Below are positions 1 through 6,894 of a stretch of 12,096 nucleotides of DNA, piece after piece (positions within the stretch are counted from its first letter, which is position 1; each line of letters opens with the position of its first letter). The stretch is taken from NCBI GenBank assembly GCA_023433185.1, contig JAEZEN010000193.1:1-12096 (forward strand), read 5' to 3'. Under the pieces are notes generated by a model. That model saw only the letters and a list, made by a program, of their open reading frames with translations. It searched no databases and was not told the DNA's origin. This DNA is from Pseudomonadota bacterium. GTDB taxonomy: Bacteria; Pseudomonadota; Alphaproteobacteria; Rhizobiales; Kaistiaceae. Made by a program: the position numbers and the translations under genes.

Positions 1-783
1 CTTGCGGCGCGCTTTCCGTGGCTCGCCGTCGACGGCCTCGCCGCGGGCTGCTTCGGCGCGCGCGGCGAGGGCTGGTTCGACGGCTACGCCCTCGCCCGGG
101 CGCTGCGGGCGAAGGCGAAGTCGCTCGGCGTGGATCTGCTCACCGCCGAGGTCGCCGGCATCGAGCCGCACAATATCCTTCGCCTCGCCGACGGCACCCG
201 CATCGCCGCCGGCACGCTGATCGTCGCCGCCGGAACGGCGACGCCGCGGCTGCTCGCCCCGCTCGGCGTCGCGCTTCCGGTCGCGGCGCGCAAGCGCTGC
301 GTCTTCAGCTTCGCCTGCCGCGCGCCCCTCCCGCGCCTGCCGCTCACCGTCGACCCCGGCGGCGTCTATGTCCGCTCGGAAGGCGGCATCTTCCTCTGCG
401 GCGCCTCGCCGCCGGAGGCCGCCGACCCGCCGGTCTCCGACGACGACTTCGAGGTCGACCATCGGTTCTTCGAAGAGACGGTGTGGCCGGCGCTCGCGGC
501 CCGCATCCCGGCCTTCGAGGCAATCCGCCCCGGGCGGGCCTGGGCCGGCCACTATGACTTCAACACCTTCGACCAGAACGCGATCGTCGGCCCCCTGCCT
601 GGCCGGCCGGACCTGCTCGTCGCAACCGGCTTCTCCGGACACGGTCTCCAGCAGGCGCCCGGCATCGGCCGCGGGCTCGCCGAGCTCGTCGTCCATGGCC
701 GCTACGTGAGCCTGGACCTGTCCGCGCTCGGCTGCGAGCGAATCTCGGCCGGCCGGCCCCTCCTCGAAGCCAACGTCGTATGA
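1..783 (+). CDS. FAD-dependent oxidoreductase of the DAO family, 5'-partial
   Basis: About 260 C-terminal residues of a DAO/FOXRED1-like flavoprotein are visible, open from the first base of the window to a TGA at 781-783. The N-terminal Rossmann GxGxxG segment lies outside the window. An inner motif reading GTLIVAAGTATPRLL is the usual 'acquires an FAD-bound character' strand near the middle of such proteins. The C-terminal block has NTFDQNAIVGPLPGRPDLLV followed by ATGFSGHGLQQAPGIGRGLA, the typical second flavin-contact region of DAO oxidoreductases acting on amino or N-methyl compounds. The exact substrate cannot be read from the sequence. It is separated from the polyol genes by an opposing tRNA, so it is probably not part of that pathway. 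Confidence 0.85.
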   Translation, partial: LAARFPWLAVDGLAAGCFGARGEGWFDGYALARALRAKAKSLGVDLLTAEVAGIEPHNILRLADGTRIAAGTLIVAAGTATPRLLAPLGVALPVAARKRCVFSFACRAPLPRLPLTVDPGGVYVRSEGGIFLCGASPPEAADPPVSDDDFEVDHRFFEETVWPALAARIPAFEAIRPGRAWAGHYDFNTFDQNAIVGPLPGRPDLLVATGFSGHGLQQAPGIGRGLAELVVHGRYVSLDLSALGCERISAGRPLLEANVV

Positions 784-797
784 TGGGCGATCGATTC

Positions 798-817
798 GGC
801 GGGGGGCCGCCGCCCCG
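798..817 (+). terminator. GC-rich hairpin after the oxidoreductase gene
   Basis: GGCGG at 798-802 can pair with CCGCC at 807-811 around a GGGG loop. Alternatively CGGGG at 800-804 can pair with CCCCG at 813-817. It lies 15 nt past the stop codon but only TTG follows, not a T-tract. It may slow or end transcription, but it is not a classical intrinsic terminator. Confidence 0.25.
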
Positions 818-907
818 TTGCGCGGGGGTTCGCGCGGGCCGACGGATCATCGGACCTGACCGACCGGAGACGCGACCGTGTCGGACCCGGTGAAATGCCG
901 GATGGGG

Positions 908-984
908 TGGTCTCCCCGACAGGATTCGAACCTGTGGCCTGCTGCTTAGGAGGCAGCCGCTCTATCCTGCTGAGCTACGGGGAG
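908..984 (-). tRNA. tRNA-Arg (anticodon CCU), CCA encoded
   Basis: Read on the minus strand, a full cloverleaf forms. The acceptor stem is CTCCCCG (984-978) with CGGGGAG (918-912). The D stem is GCTC/GAGC, and the anticodon stem is GCTGC/GCAGC around loop CTCCTAA (952-946). The anticodon CCT at 950-948 reads the arginine codon AGG. The T arm is ACAGG/CCTGT with loop TTCGAAT. The discriminator A at 911 is followed by a genomically encoded CCA at 910-908. All stems shown are perfect, so the gene looks functional. tRNA-Arg(CCU) genes are frequent integration sites for tyrosine-recombinase elements, but no integrase or duplicated 3' end is visible here. Confidence 0.97.
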
Positions 985-992
985 TGAGACGC

Positions 993-1024
993 ATTATCCT
1001 AGCCGAATATGCCTGAAGCCGAAA
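993..1024 (-). promoter_or_regulatory. Candidate promoter of the tRNA-Arg gene
   Basis: On the minus strand, TTTCGG at 1024-1019 is followed 17 nt later by TAGGAT at 1001-996, overlapping GATAAT at 998-993. This places a transcription start a few bases before the tRNA 5' end at 984. The stretch is the most A+T-rich part of an otherwise very GC-rich intergenic region. The match to a sigma-70 consensus is moderate only. Confidence 0.35.
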
Positions 1025-1231
1025 CATTGAAATCGACTCCAGGCTCGGCACCGGGATTCGGACGAGCCGACGGCCAGGTCACGTTGGGCATGCCGATCTT
1101 CGGCCGGCAGGACGGACCGGAGCGCATCGGAACAGGGGGTTCGGCATGACCGCCGGACGCCGCGGAACGGACCGCGGAGGACGAAGCGCCCCCTCTCCGT
1201 CCGGGTCGGCGTGCGGTCCCTTTGGCGGCGC

Positions 1232-1257
1232 CGGCTGCTAAGGTGGCGGCGCAGCCG
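1232..1257. repeat. Inverted repeat CGGCTGC-N12-GCAGCCG, possible operator or leader hairpin
   Basis: The two 7-bp arms are perfectly complementary. The element lies about 96 nt ahead of the kinase start codon, inside the likely 5' leader or promoter of that operon. It could be a binding site for a dimeric regulator or a transcript hairpin. There is no independent support such as a second copy elsewhere in the window. Confidence 0.3.
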
Positions 1258-1337
1258 CGCGGGACAGGCCGGCCGGGCAGGGCCAGCGGTGGATCGGGTG
1301 GCGTCGCGCCGCCAAGTATGTGCGTCTCGCGTTCTCC

Positions 1338-1346
1338 GGGGGAGAG
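1338..1346 (+). promoter_or_regulatory. Ribosome binding site that fixes the kinase start
   Basis: GGGGGAGAG ends 7 nt before the ATG at 1354. It is the only strong Shine-Dalgarno sequence near the candidate starts. It favours 1354 over the in-frame ATG at 1318 and the far upstream one at 1222. Confidence 0.7.
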
Positions 1347-1353
1347 ATCTTGC

Positions 1354-2889
1354 ATGCCTTGCATCCTGTCGATCGATAGCGGGCTCACCGTCACCAAGGT
1401 CGTGATCTATGGCCTCGATGGTGCGCCCCTCGCCGTTGCGCGGCGGAACATCCCGCAGCTCATCACTGCGCCGCGCTTCGTCGAGAGGGACATGGCGGTT
1501 CTGTGGGAGCAGACGGCCGCGGCGATCCGCGAGGCGATCGAGCTGTGTGGTCAGTCTCCGGGGGACGTGCTGGCCGTTTCCGCGACGGCCCATGGCGACG
1601 GCCTCTATCTTCTGGATCGGCGCGGACTGCCGCTCGGTGCGGGGATCCTGTCGCTGGACAGCCGGGCGGCGGGGATCGTCTCGGAATGGTCCGCCCGGGG
1701 TGTCGACGAACGGAGCCTCGCCCTGACCGGGCAGGAGCCCCATGTCTCCGCGCCCTCGGCGCTCCTCGCCTGGGTCAAGGCGGAAGAACCGGAGCGGTAT
1801 GGCCGGATCGGGCATGTTCTCGCGTGCAAGGACTGGCTCCGCTTCCGCCTGACGGGAACCGTCGGGACGGATCGGACCGAGGCGAGCACGTCCTTCACCG
1901 ATGTCCGCAGCCAGACCTACGCCTCCGAAGCTCTGGAATTGTTCGGTCTGACCGAGGTCGAAGCGGCCCTGCCGGACGTCAGTCATTCGGCCGAAATCGT
2001 CGGTACCGTCACCGCCGAGGCCGCGGCCCGGACGGGCCTCGTGACCGGAACCCCGGTGGCCGCCGGCCTCCACGACGTCACCGCCTCCGCGCTGGGGATT
2101 GGCGCCCACAGACCCGGAATCATGGGGATCGTCGCGGGCACCTATTCGATCAACGAGATCGTGTCGGATGCGCCGGAAACCGGCCAAGGCTGGTACTGCC
2201 GCAACGCGGTGGCCCCGGGCCAGTGGAACAACATGGCCATCTCTCCGGCCTCGGCGACAAACTATGACTGGTTCCTCGACACGTTCTGCGGCGCGGAACG
2301 GGCCCTGGCGGACAGGGAGGGCCGCTCGATCCACCTGGCCCTCGCGCCGGAGATCGACGCGGCGCTCGCCCGGCCGTCGTCGGTGGTCTACCACCCCTAC
2401 CTTTTCGGCTCGCCCCACGGGGCGATCGCCAGTGCGGGCTTCGTCGGCCTGCGGGGATGGCACGGTCGGGGCGACGTCCTGGCGGCGTTGCTGGAGGGCA
2501 TCGCCTTCAATCATCGCCATCACGTCGACACGCTGCGCGCGCACTTCCCGACGGATCGAGCCCGCCTGACCGGAGGCGCTTCACGCAATCCGACGGTTGC
2601 GCGGCTGTTTGCGGACACGCTTGGCATCCCCGTCACCGTCACCGACACCGACGAGGCGGCCGCCTGGGGCGCAGCCCTGTGCGCCGGGGCCGCCGTCGGG
2701 GCGTTTGACCGGTTAGATGCCGACCCGCGCGAGCTCGAGGCTGCTTCGACCACCTACCAGCCGGACCCGGAACGGACGGCGCACTACGAAAAACGCTACG
2801 CCGTCTATCGCGAAATCGCGGAAAGCATGGGAGAGAACTGGCGCAAACTGGAGGCGCTCGGCAGCACCGGGCGCGAATCGGGAACGTAA
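1354..2889 (+). CDS. FGGY-family carbohydrate kinase (LyxK/EryA-like), probable polyol or tetrulose kinase
   Basis: A 511-aa ATP-dependent sugar or polyol kinase, full length for FGGY proteins. The N-terminal domain opens with the phosphate-binding loop DSGLTVTK (residues 8-15). ERDMAVLW follows at 44-51, and the HGDGLYLLD block near 80 resembles the L-xylulose kinase LyxK. The second domain starts near 237 with GLHDVTASALG, where D241 is the expected catalytic base. ATP-site glycines lie in GTYSIN (262-267) and TGGASRNP (407-414). The start at 1354 is supported by the ribosome binding site and by the family-typical N-terminus. The gene is 8 nt ahead of the GlpD-like gene, so kinase and dehydrogenase are surely co-transcribed: phosphorylation followed by oxidation at C2, as for EryA/EryB. 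The FGGY fold is clear. The substrate (a C4 or C5 polyol, or a ketose) is inference. It is clearly diverged from the EryA encoded at the other end of the window. Confidence 0.9.
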   Translation: MPCILSIDSGLTVTKVVIYGLDGAPLAVARRNIPQLITAPRFVERDMAVLWEQTAAAIREAIELCGQSPGDVLAVSATAHGDGLYLLDRRGLPLGAGILSLDSRAAGIVSEWSARGVDERSLALTGQEPHVSAPSALLAWVKAEEPERYGRIGHVLACKDWLRFRLTGTVGTDRTEASTSFTDVRSQTYASEALELFGLTEVEAALPDVSHSAEIVGTVTAEAAARTGLVTGTPVAAGLHDVTASALGIGAHRPGIMGIVAGTYSINEIVSDAPETGQGWYCRNAVAPGQWNNMAISPASATNYDWFLDTFCGAERALADREGRSIHLALAPEIDAALARPSSVVYHPYLFGSPHGAIASAGFVGLRGWHGRGDVLAALLEGIAFNHRHHVDTLRAHFPTDRARLTGGASRNPTVARLFADTLGIPVTVTDTDEAAAWGAALCAGAAVGAFDRLDADPRELEAASTTYQPDPERTAHYEKRYAVYREIAESMGENWRKLEALGSTGRESGT

Positions 2890-2897
2890 GGCCGACC

Positions 2898-4574
2898 ATG
2901 CGGGAAGGGGCGCGGGATGACGCCGAGGAATACGACGTCGTCATCCTCGGTGCAGGGATCAATGGCGCCGGGCTGTTCCGGGACCTCTGCGAACAGGGGC
3001 TACGCTGCCTGATCGTCGACAAGGGCGATTTCGGTTCCGGCACCAGCGCGGCGCCGTCACGTCTGATCCACGGCGGGCTCAAATATCTCGAGACGGGGGA
3101 ATTCAGGCTCGTCGCCGAATCCACGCTCGAGCGCAACCTGATGCTGCGCAACGCCCGCCACCTCGTGCGTCCCCTGCCGACGATGATCCCGATCCATTCC
3201 TGGACCAAGGGAATCTGGCCGGCGCTTCGCACCTTTCTCGGATCGACCACGGCGCCGCGAAGCCGGGGCGCACTCCTGGTGAAGGCCGGGCTCCGGCTCT
3301 ATGACTTCTACGGTGCGCGCGAACGGCAGATGCCGCGCCACCGCATGCTGAGCCGGGCCAGGGCCCTCGCCGAAGTCCCGGCGCTCACGCCCGGGATCGT
3401 CGCCGTGGGCACCTACTACGATGCCGCGGTGACCGCAGCCGAGCGTCTGGTTCTCGAACTCGTTCAGGACGGCCTGGCGGCGATGCCGGACTGCGTGGCG
3501 CTGAACTGGGCGTCTCTCGAGGCGGCCCGGGACGGGGTGCTCGAAATCGCGACCGCCGATGGCGCGAGGCGATACGCGCGACCGAAGATCGTCGTCAACG
3601 CGACCGGACCATGGATCGACCGCGTCAATGCGGATCTCGGCCTCGACACCCGGCTGATCGGCGGCACCAAGGGGTCGCATGTCCTGCTCGACCACCCCGA
3701 ACTCGTCCGCCAGCTCGCCGGCCGGATGATCTATTTCGAGGACGACGACGGCCGTATCCTCCTCGTCTATCCCTATCATGGCCGTGCGCTGGTCGGCTCG
3801 ACGGACATCCCCGCGGCCGATCCCGACAACGTCGTCTGTGAACCGGACGAGCTCGACTATTTCATGGGGAGCCTGCGCGCCCTTCTGCCGGGGCTGGACT
3901 TCAGCCTCGACCAGGTCGTCTATGCATATGCAGGCATCCGACCCCTGCCCAGTTCCGAGGGCACCGCGCCCGGCCTCATCAGCCGGGACCACTCCGCGCC
4001 GGTTCATGAAGCCGCGACCGGGCGTCCCTTCCCGGTGATCTCGCTCGTCGGCGGCAAGTGGACCACGTTCCGGGGGTTCGCCGAGGAGATCGCCGACATG
4101 CTTCTCGCCCGCCTCGGCAAGCCGCGCAGGATCTCGACCAGGGAACTGCCGATCGGCGGCGGCAGGGACATGCCGGCCGATCCCGACGCCCGCAGCCGCT
4201 GGCACGGCGAGACGGCGGCGGCGTCCGGCGTCACGCCCCGACGCGTCGCCGTGCTCCTCGACCGCTACGGCACGACCGCCGCTGCCATCGCCGCCCATGA
4301 GGCGAGGAGCCGGAAAGCGTTCCTTATCGACGGGTCGTCGGACTACAGCAGCGCCGAGATCGACTGGATCGTCAGGCATGAGCGCGTGTGCCACCTGGAA
4401 GACGTCGTGCTTCGCCGGACGCAACTGGCCATCACCGGCCGGCTGACGGGCAAGGGGCTCGCCGAGATCGGCGCGATCACTGCAGCGGCCCTGGGCTGGA
4501 GCGAAGGACAGGCCCGGGAGGAACAGGAAGCGACGAAGCGCCGGCTGGCCGACTGCCACGGGGTGCGCCTGTAG
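2898..4574 (+). CDS. GlpD-like FAD-dependent polyol-phosphate dehydrogenase
   Basis: A 558-aa flavoprotein of the glycerol-3-phosphate dehydrogenase (GlpA/GlpD) family. The FAD Rossmann motif GAGINGAG is at residues 18-25. GTSAAPSRLIHGGLKYLE at 48-65 is the usual GlpD flavin/substrate segment. NATGPW is at 234-239, GTKGSH at 256-261, GIRPL at 346-350 and GGKWTTFR at 385-392. The C-terminal DAO_C helical domain follows from about 420. The start follows AAGG at 2888-2891, which overlaps the kinase stop codon and suggests translational coupling. It is about 55 residues longer than EryB in this window, in part through a hydrophobic, tryptophan-containing insertion near residues 100-127. Such enzymes normally pass electrons to quinone at the membrane. 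It probably oxidises the product of the adjacent kinase. A plain glycerol-3-phosphate role cannot be excluded, but the neighbours argue for a tetritol phosphate. Confidence 0.88.
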   Translation: MREGARDDAEEYDVVILGAGINGAGLFRDLCEQGLRCLIVDKGDFGSGTSAAPSRLIHGGLKYLETGEFRLVAESTLERNLMLRNARHLVRPLPTMIPIHSWTKGIWPALRTFLGSTTAPRSRGALLVKAGLRLYDFYGARERQMPRHRMLSRARALAEVPALTPGIVAVGTYYDAAVTAAERLVLELVQDGLAAMPDCVALNWASLEAARDGVLEIATADGARRYARPKIVVNATGPWIDRVNADLGLDTRLIGGTKGSHVLLDHPELVRQLAGRMIYFEDDDGRILLVYPYHGRALVGSTDIPAADPDNVVCEPDELDYFMGSLRALLPGLDFSLDQVVYAYAGIRPLPSSEGTAPGLISRDHSAPVHEAATGRPFPVISLVGGKWTTFRGFAEEIADMLLARLGKPRRISTRELPIGGGRDMPADPDARSRWHGETAAASGVTPRRVAVLLDRYGTTAAAIAAHEARSRKAFLIDGSSDYSSAEIDWIVRHERVCHLEDVVLRRTQLAITGRLTGKGLAEIGAITAAALGWSEGQAREEQEATKRRLADCHGVRL

Positions 4575-4597
4575 CCGGGTGTCCGATCGGCTGTTAG

Positions 4598-4617
4598 TTT
4601 CCCCACGGAAAAGGGAG
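4598..4617 (+). promoter_or_regulatory. Small hairpin and distant ribosome binding site before the DhaKL gene
   Basis: TTTCC (4598-4602) pairs with GGAAA (4607-4611) around a CCAC loop, directly followed by GGGAG at 4613-4617. The spacing from GGGAG to the ATG at 4631 is 13 nt, longer than the usual 5-9 nt. This could lower or condition translation of the third gene. The 56-nt gap is the largest inside this operon. Confidence 0.3.
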
Positions 4618-4630
4618 CCTGAATTTCTCC

Positions 4631-6385
4631 ATGGTCGAGCCGACGAAGAAACTCATCAACAATCCCGACAATCTCATCGAAGAGCTGATCGCCGGCATGG
4701 TTTCCGCCCATCCCGATCACCTCTGCGTCGAGGGCAGGACCGGCCGCGCGATCGTCGCCGTGAACGGCCCGAGGGACGGAAAGGTCGGCATCGTCGTCGG
4801 CGGCGGCTCCGGACACGAACCCGCCTTTGCGGGATATGTCGGGAAGGGGCTGGCGGACGCATCGCCCCTCGGCAACATCTTCGCCTCCCCGTCTCCGTCA
4901 CAGATCATCGATGCCGGACTTGCGGCCAGCGGCGGCGCAGGCGTCCTGTTCCTCTACGGCAACTATACCGGCGACGTCATGAACTTCGGGATGGCCGGGG
5001 AGGCGCTGGCCCAACAGGGCATCGAGGCGCGTTCCTTCGTCGTCACCGACGACATCGCCTCGGCCCCGCGGGAGCGATCCGACGAGCGGCGCGGCATCGC
5101 CGGAGACTTCTTCGTGTTCAAGATTGCCGGGGCGGCGGCCGACATGGGGCTGTCGCTCGACGAGGTCGAGACGGCCGCCCGGCGTGCCAACGATGCGACC
5201 CGCACCATGGGCGTGGCCCTGTCGGCCTGTTCCATGCCGCAGACGGGCAAGCCGAATTTCCACATCCCCGCCGGGGAGATGGAGATCGGGATGGGCATCC
5301 ACGGCGAACCGGGCATAGCGCGCGTCCCGGCGGAGACCGCCGACGAGGTCGCCGACCGGCTCCTGTCGCCGATCCTCGACGAACTCGACCTGAGCGCGGA
5401 GGATTCCGTCGCGGTGCTGGTCAACGGGCTCGGCTCCACGACCCTGCTGGAGCTCTATCTGCTGCACCGGCGGGTGGCCGAAGCGCTCGGCGCCCGCCAT
5501 GTCCGGATTCACCACAGCTGGGTCGGCAACTACTGCACGTCCCTCGAGATGGGGGGCGCCTCGGTCACGCTGATGAAACTGGACGACGATCTCCGGCGGT
5601 GGCTCGACCATCCGTGCGACACGCCCGCCCTGCGGGTCGGCGCGACCGGAGGCGCCGTCCGTGCCGGGCCCCGCCGCGCCCGCATGCAGACCGGCCCGGG
5701 GGCCGTCGCGGCGGCTCGGACCCTCGACCTGAAGGCGGATGGCGCGCTGACGCCGGCGGTCTTTCGAGACATGCTGCAGGCATCGGCCGAGGCGATCTTC
5801 GCGGCGCGCGACCGGCTGAGCGAACTCGACGGCGCGATCGGCGACGGCGATCACGGGATCACGATGGAGATCGGCTGGAAAGCGGTGCTCGAGGCGCTCG
5901 CAGAGGCCGATGCCGATGCGACCATCACCGAGCTCTCGCGGACTGTTGCGAACGCCTTCCTCGAAGCGGTCGGCGCGACTGCCGGCCCGCTCTACGCGTC
6001 GGGCTTTTCCGCCGCGGGAACGGCGGTCGCGGACCGCCTCAACCTCGATGCCGCCGCGACCGTCGCCTGGCTGACGGGACTGGCGGACGGGATAGCGACG
6101 CGCGGCGGCGCCAGGCCGGGCGAGAAGACGATGCTGGATGCCTGGGTGCCGGCGGTGGACGCCGCCAGAGATGCCCTGGGCAAGGGAGGATCCATCGCAG
6201 AATGCCTCGCCGCCGCGGCACAGGGAGCGACGGCCGGCGCGGAGGCGACCCGGGACATGCAGAGCATGCGCGGCCGTTCGAAGAAGCTGGGGGAACGGTC
6301 GATCGGCCACGTCGATGCCGGCGCGGCGTCCTGCGTGGTGATCCTGTCCGCGTGGCGGGACGCGGCCGGCGGCCTGGCCGGCTGA
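4631..6385 (+). CDS. Fused DhaK-DhaL ATP-dependent ketose kinase, candidate D-erythrulose 4-kinase (DerK-like)
   Basis: A 584-aa single-chain dihydroxyacetone-kinase-family enzyme. The DhaK domain (about 1-335) has VGGGSGHEP (56-64), GDVMNF (114-119) and MGIHGEPG (221-228). H224 there is the histidine expected to bind the substrate carbonyl covalently. A linker at about 335-370 leads to the DhaL domain. That domain has GDGDHG (404-409) for Mg-ATP, GATAGPLYASGF (448-459) and GEKTMLDAW (497-505). Domain fusion and the absence of DhaM or PTS genes indicate ATP, not phosphoenolpyruvate, as phosphoryl donor. Members are known to use dihydroxyacetone; the Mycobacterium smegmatis relative DerK makes D-erythrulose 4-phosphate in D-threitol catabolism. 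In this setting D-erythrulose is an attractive substrate, since its product is exactly the substrate of EryI encoded convergently next door. Family assignment is firm; substrate is inference. Confidence 0.93.
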   Translation: MVEPTKKLINNPDNLIEELIAGMVSAHPDHLCVEGRTGRAIVAVNGPRDGKVGIVVGGGSGHEPAFAGYVGKGLADASPLGNIFASPSPSQIIDAGLAASGGAGVLFLYGNYTGDVMNFGMAGEALAQQGIEARSFVVTDDIASAPRERSDERRGIAGDFFVFKIAGAAADMGLSLDEVETAARRANDATRTMGVALSACSMPQTGKPNFHIPAGEMEIGMGIHGEPGIARVPAETADEVADRLLSPILDELDLSAEDSVAVLVNGLGSTTLLELYLLHRRVAEALGARHVRIHHSWVGNYCTSLEMGGASVTLMKLDDDLRRWLDHPCDTPALRVGATGGAVRAGPRRARMQTGPGAVAAARTLDLKADGALTPAVFRDMLQASAEAIFAARDRLSELDGAIGDGDHGITMEIGWKAVLEALAEADADATITELSRTVANAFLEAVGATAGPLYASGFSAAGTAVADRLNLDAAATVAWLTGLADGIATRGGARPGEKTMLDAWVPAVDAARDALGKGGSIAECLAAAAQGATAGAEATRDMQSMRGRSKKLGERSIGHVDAGAASCVVILSAWRDAAGGLAG

Positions 6386-6405
6386 CGCCGGCGCCGCTGC
6401 CGGCG
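6386..6405. terminator. GC hairpin between convergent operons
   Basis: CGCCGGC (6386-6392) pairs perfectly with GCCGGCG (6399-6405) around a 6-nt loop. It begins directly after the DhaKL stop codon, within the 36-nt gap to the eryI stop. Being symmetric it can form in transcripts from both sides. No T-tract follows on either strand, so any termination would be weak or Rho-assisted. Confidence 0.35.
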
Positions 6406-6421
6406 GCGGCGGCCGCTCCGG

Positions 6422-6877
6422 TCAGGCCCTGTTGTACTTCGCGTCGACCTCGTTGATGGCATTGACGTTCCCAGCGGATCGTCCCGCGGGATCGAAGGTC
6501 TCCCTGAGGAAGGTCTCGGCGATCGCCTTGGCGAGTTCGGGGCCGATGACGCGCGAGCCCATGGTGATGATCTGGGCGTTGTTCGACAGGGCGGCCCGTT
6601 CGGCGGAATAGGTGTCGTGGCACTGGGCGGCCCGGATGCCGGGCACCTTGTTTGCGGCGATCTGCACGCCGATGCCCGTTCCGCACACCAGAATCGCGCG
6701 GTCGAATTCGCCGGCCATGACGGCGGAGGCCACCCGGTCGGAGAGGTTCGCATAGAACGGCTCGGCGCCGGCCTCGGTCCGCGAGACCTCGGCCACGTCG
6801 TACTTGTCCTTCAGGTGCTCGGCGAGGATCCGGGCGAGCCCTTCGCCTGCGCTGTCGCCTGCGATCGCGATTTTCAT
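6422..6877 (-). CDS. eryI: EryI, D-erythrulose 4-phosphate isomerase (RpiB family)
   Basis: A 151-aa RpiB/LacAB-type isomerase, the usual length. The ATG at 6877 is preceded by GGGAGA at a 5-nt spacing. The catalytic cysteine is C65 in LVCGTGIG (63-70), and GSRVIG (107-112) matches the family. In the Brucella pathway EryI converts D-erythrulose 4-phosphate to D-erythrose 4-phosphate, the last step. Two histidines of classical ribose-5-phosphate isomerase B appear replaced. The N-terminal motif is AGDSAG (S9 in place of the DH histidine), and the segment [12 protein letters not shown] has serine where E. coli RpiB has the ring-opening histidine. C4 sugar phosphates with a 4-phosphate cannot close into a furanose, so this fits a tetrose substrate. 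It is the last gene of the minus-strand operon, 17 nt after eryH. Confidence 0.93.
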   Translation of the reverse strand: MKIAIAGDSAGEGLARILAEHLKDKYDVAEVSRTEAGAEPFYANLSDRVASAVMAGEFDRAILVCGTGIGVQIAANKVPGIRAAQCHDTYSAERAALSNNAQIITMGSRVIGPELAKAIAETFLRETFDPAGRSAGNVNAINEVDAKYNRA

Positions 6878-6894
6878 GACATCTCCCTTCGTCT

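Larger units (their letters stand above)
985..1353. other. Non-coding region (369 nt) upstream of the plus-strand kinase operon
   Basis: No credible gene is seen on either strand; the long open frames crossing it lack plausible starts or protein-like composition. It must hold the control region of the kinase-dehydrogenase-DhaKL operon. Two symmetric elements stand out. CCGCGG is repeated at 1160-1165 and 1172-1177, itself palindromic and 12 bp apart start to start. A perfect 7-bp inverted repeat, CGGCTGC (1232-1238) and GCAGCCG (1251-1257), has a 12-nt spacer. No convincing sigma-70 promoter was found on the plus strand; TTGAAA at 1027-1032 has no -10 partner at the right distance. In such GC-rich DNA short inverted repeats are common, so operator function is only a possibility. 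Confidence 0.5.

Noticed and set aside
1027..1055. TTGAAA at 1027-1032 as a -35 box for the plus-strand operon
   Set aside because: The hexamer 17 nt downstream is ACCGGG, with nothing resembling a -10 element.
994..2544. 516-residue minus-strand open frame opposite the FGGY kinase
   Set aside because: It is antisense to a gene with clear family motifs, its product is dominated by R, G, D and A, and it shows no domain pattern. High GC content suppresses stop codons in shadow frames.
3057..4559. 500-residue minus-strand open frame opposite the GlpD-like gene
   Set aside because: It is an antisense shadow of a gene with well-placed FAD motifs, and no recognisable domain is seen.
4579..6456. 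625-residue plus-strand open frame overlapping the DhaKL gene in another frame
   Set aside because: The product is an extreme arginine-rich sequence typical of a shifted frame in GC-rich DNA. The DhaK and DhaL motifs are in the other frame.
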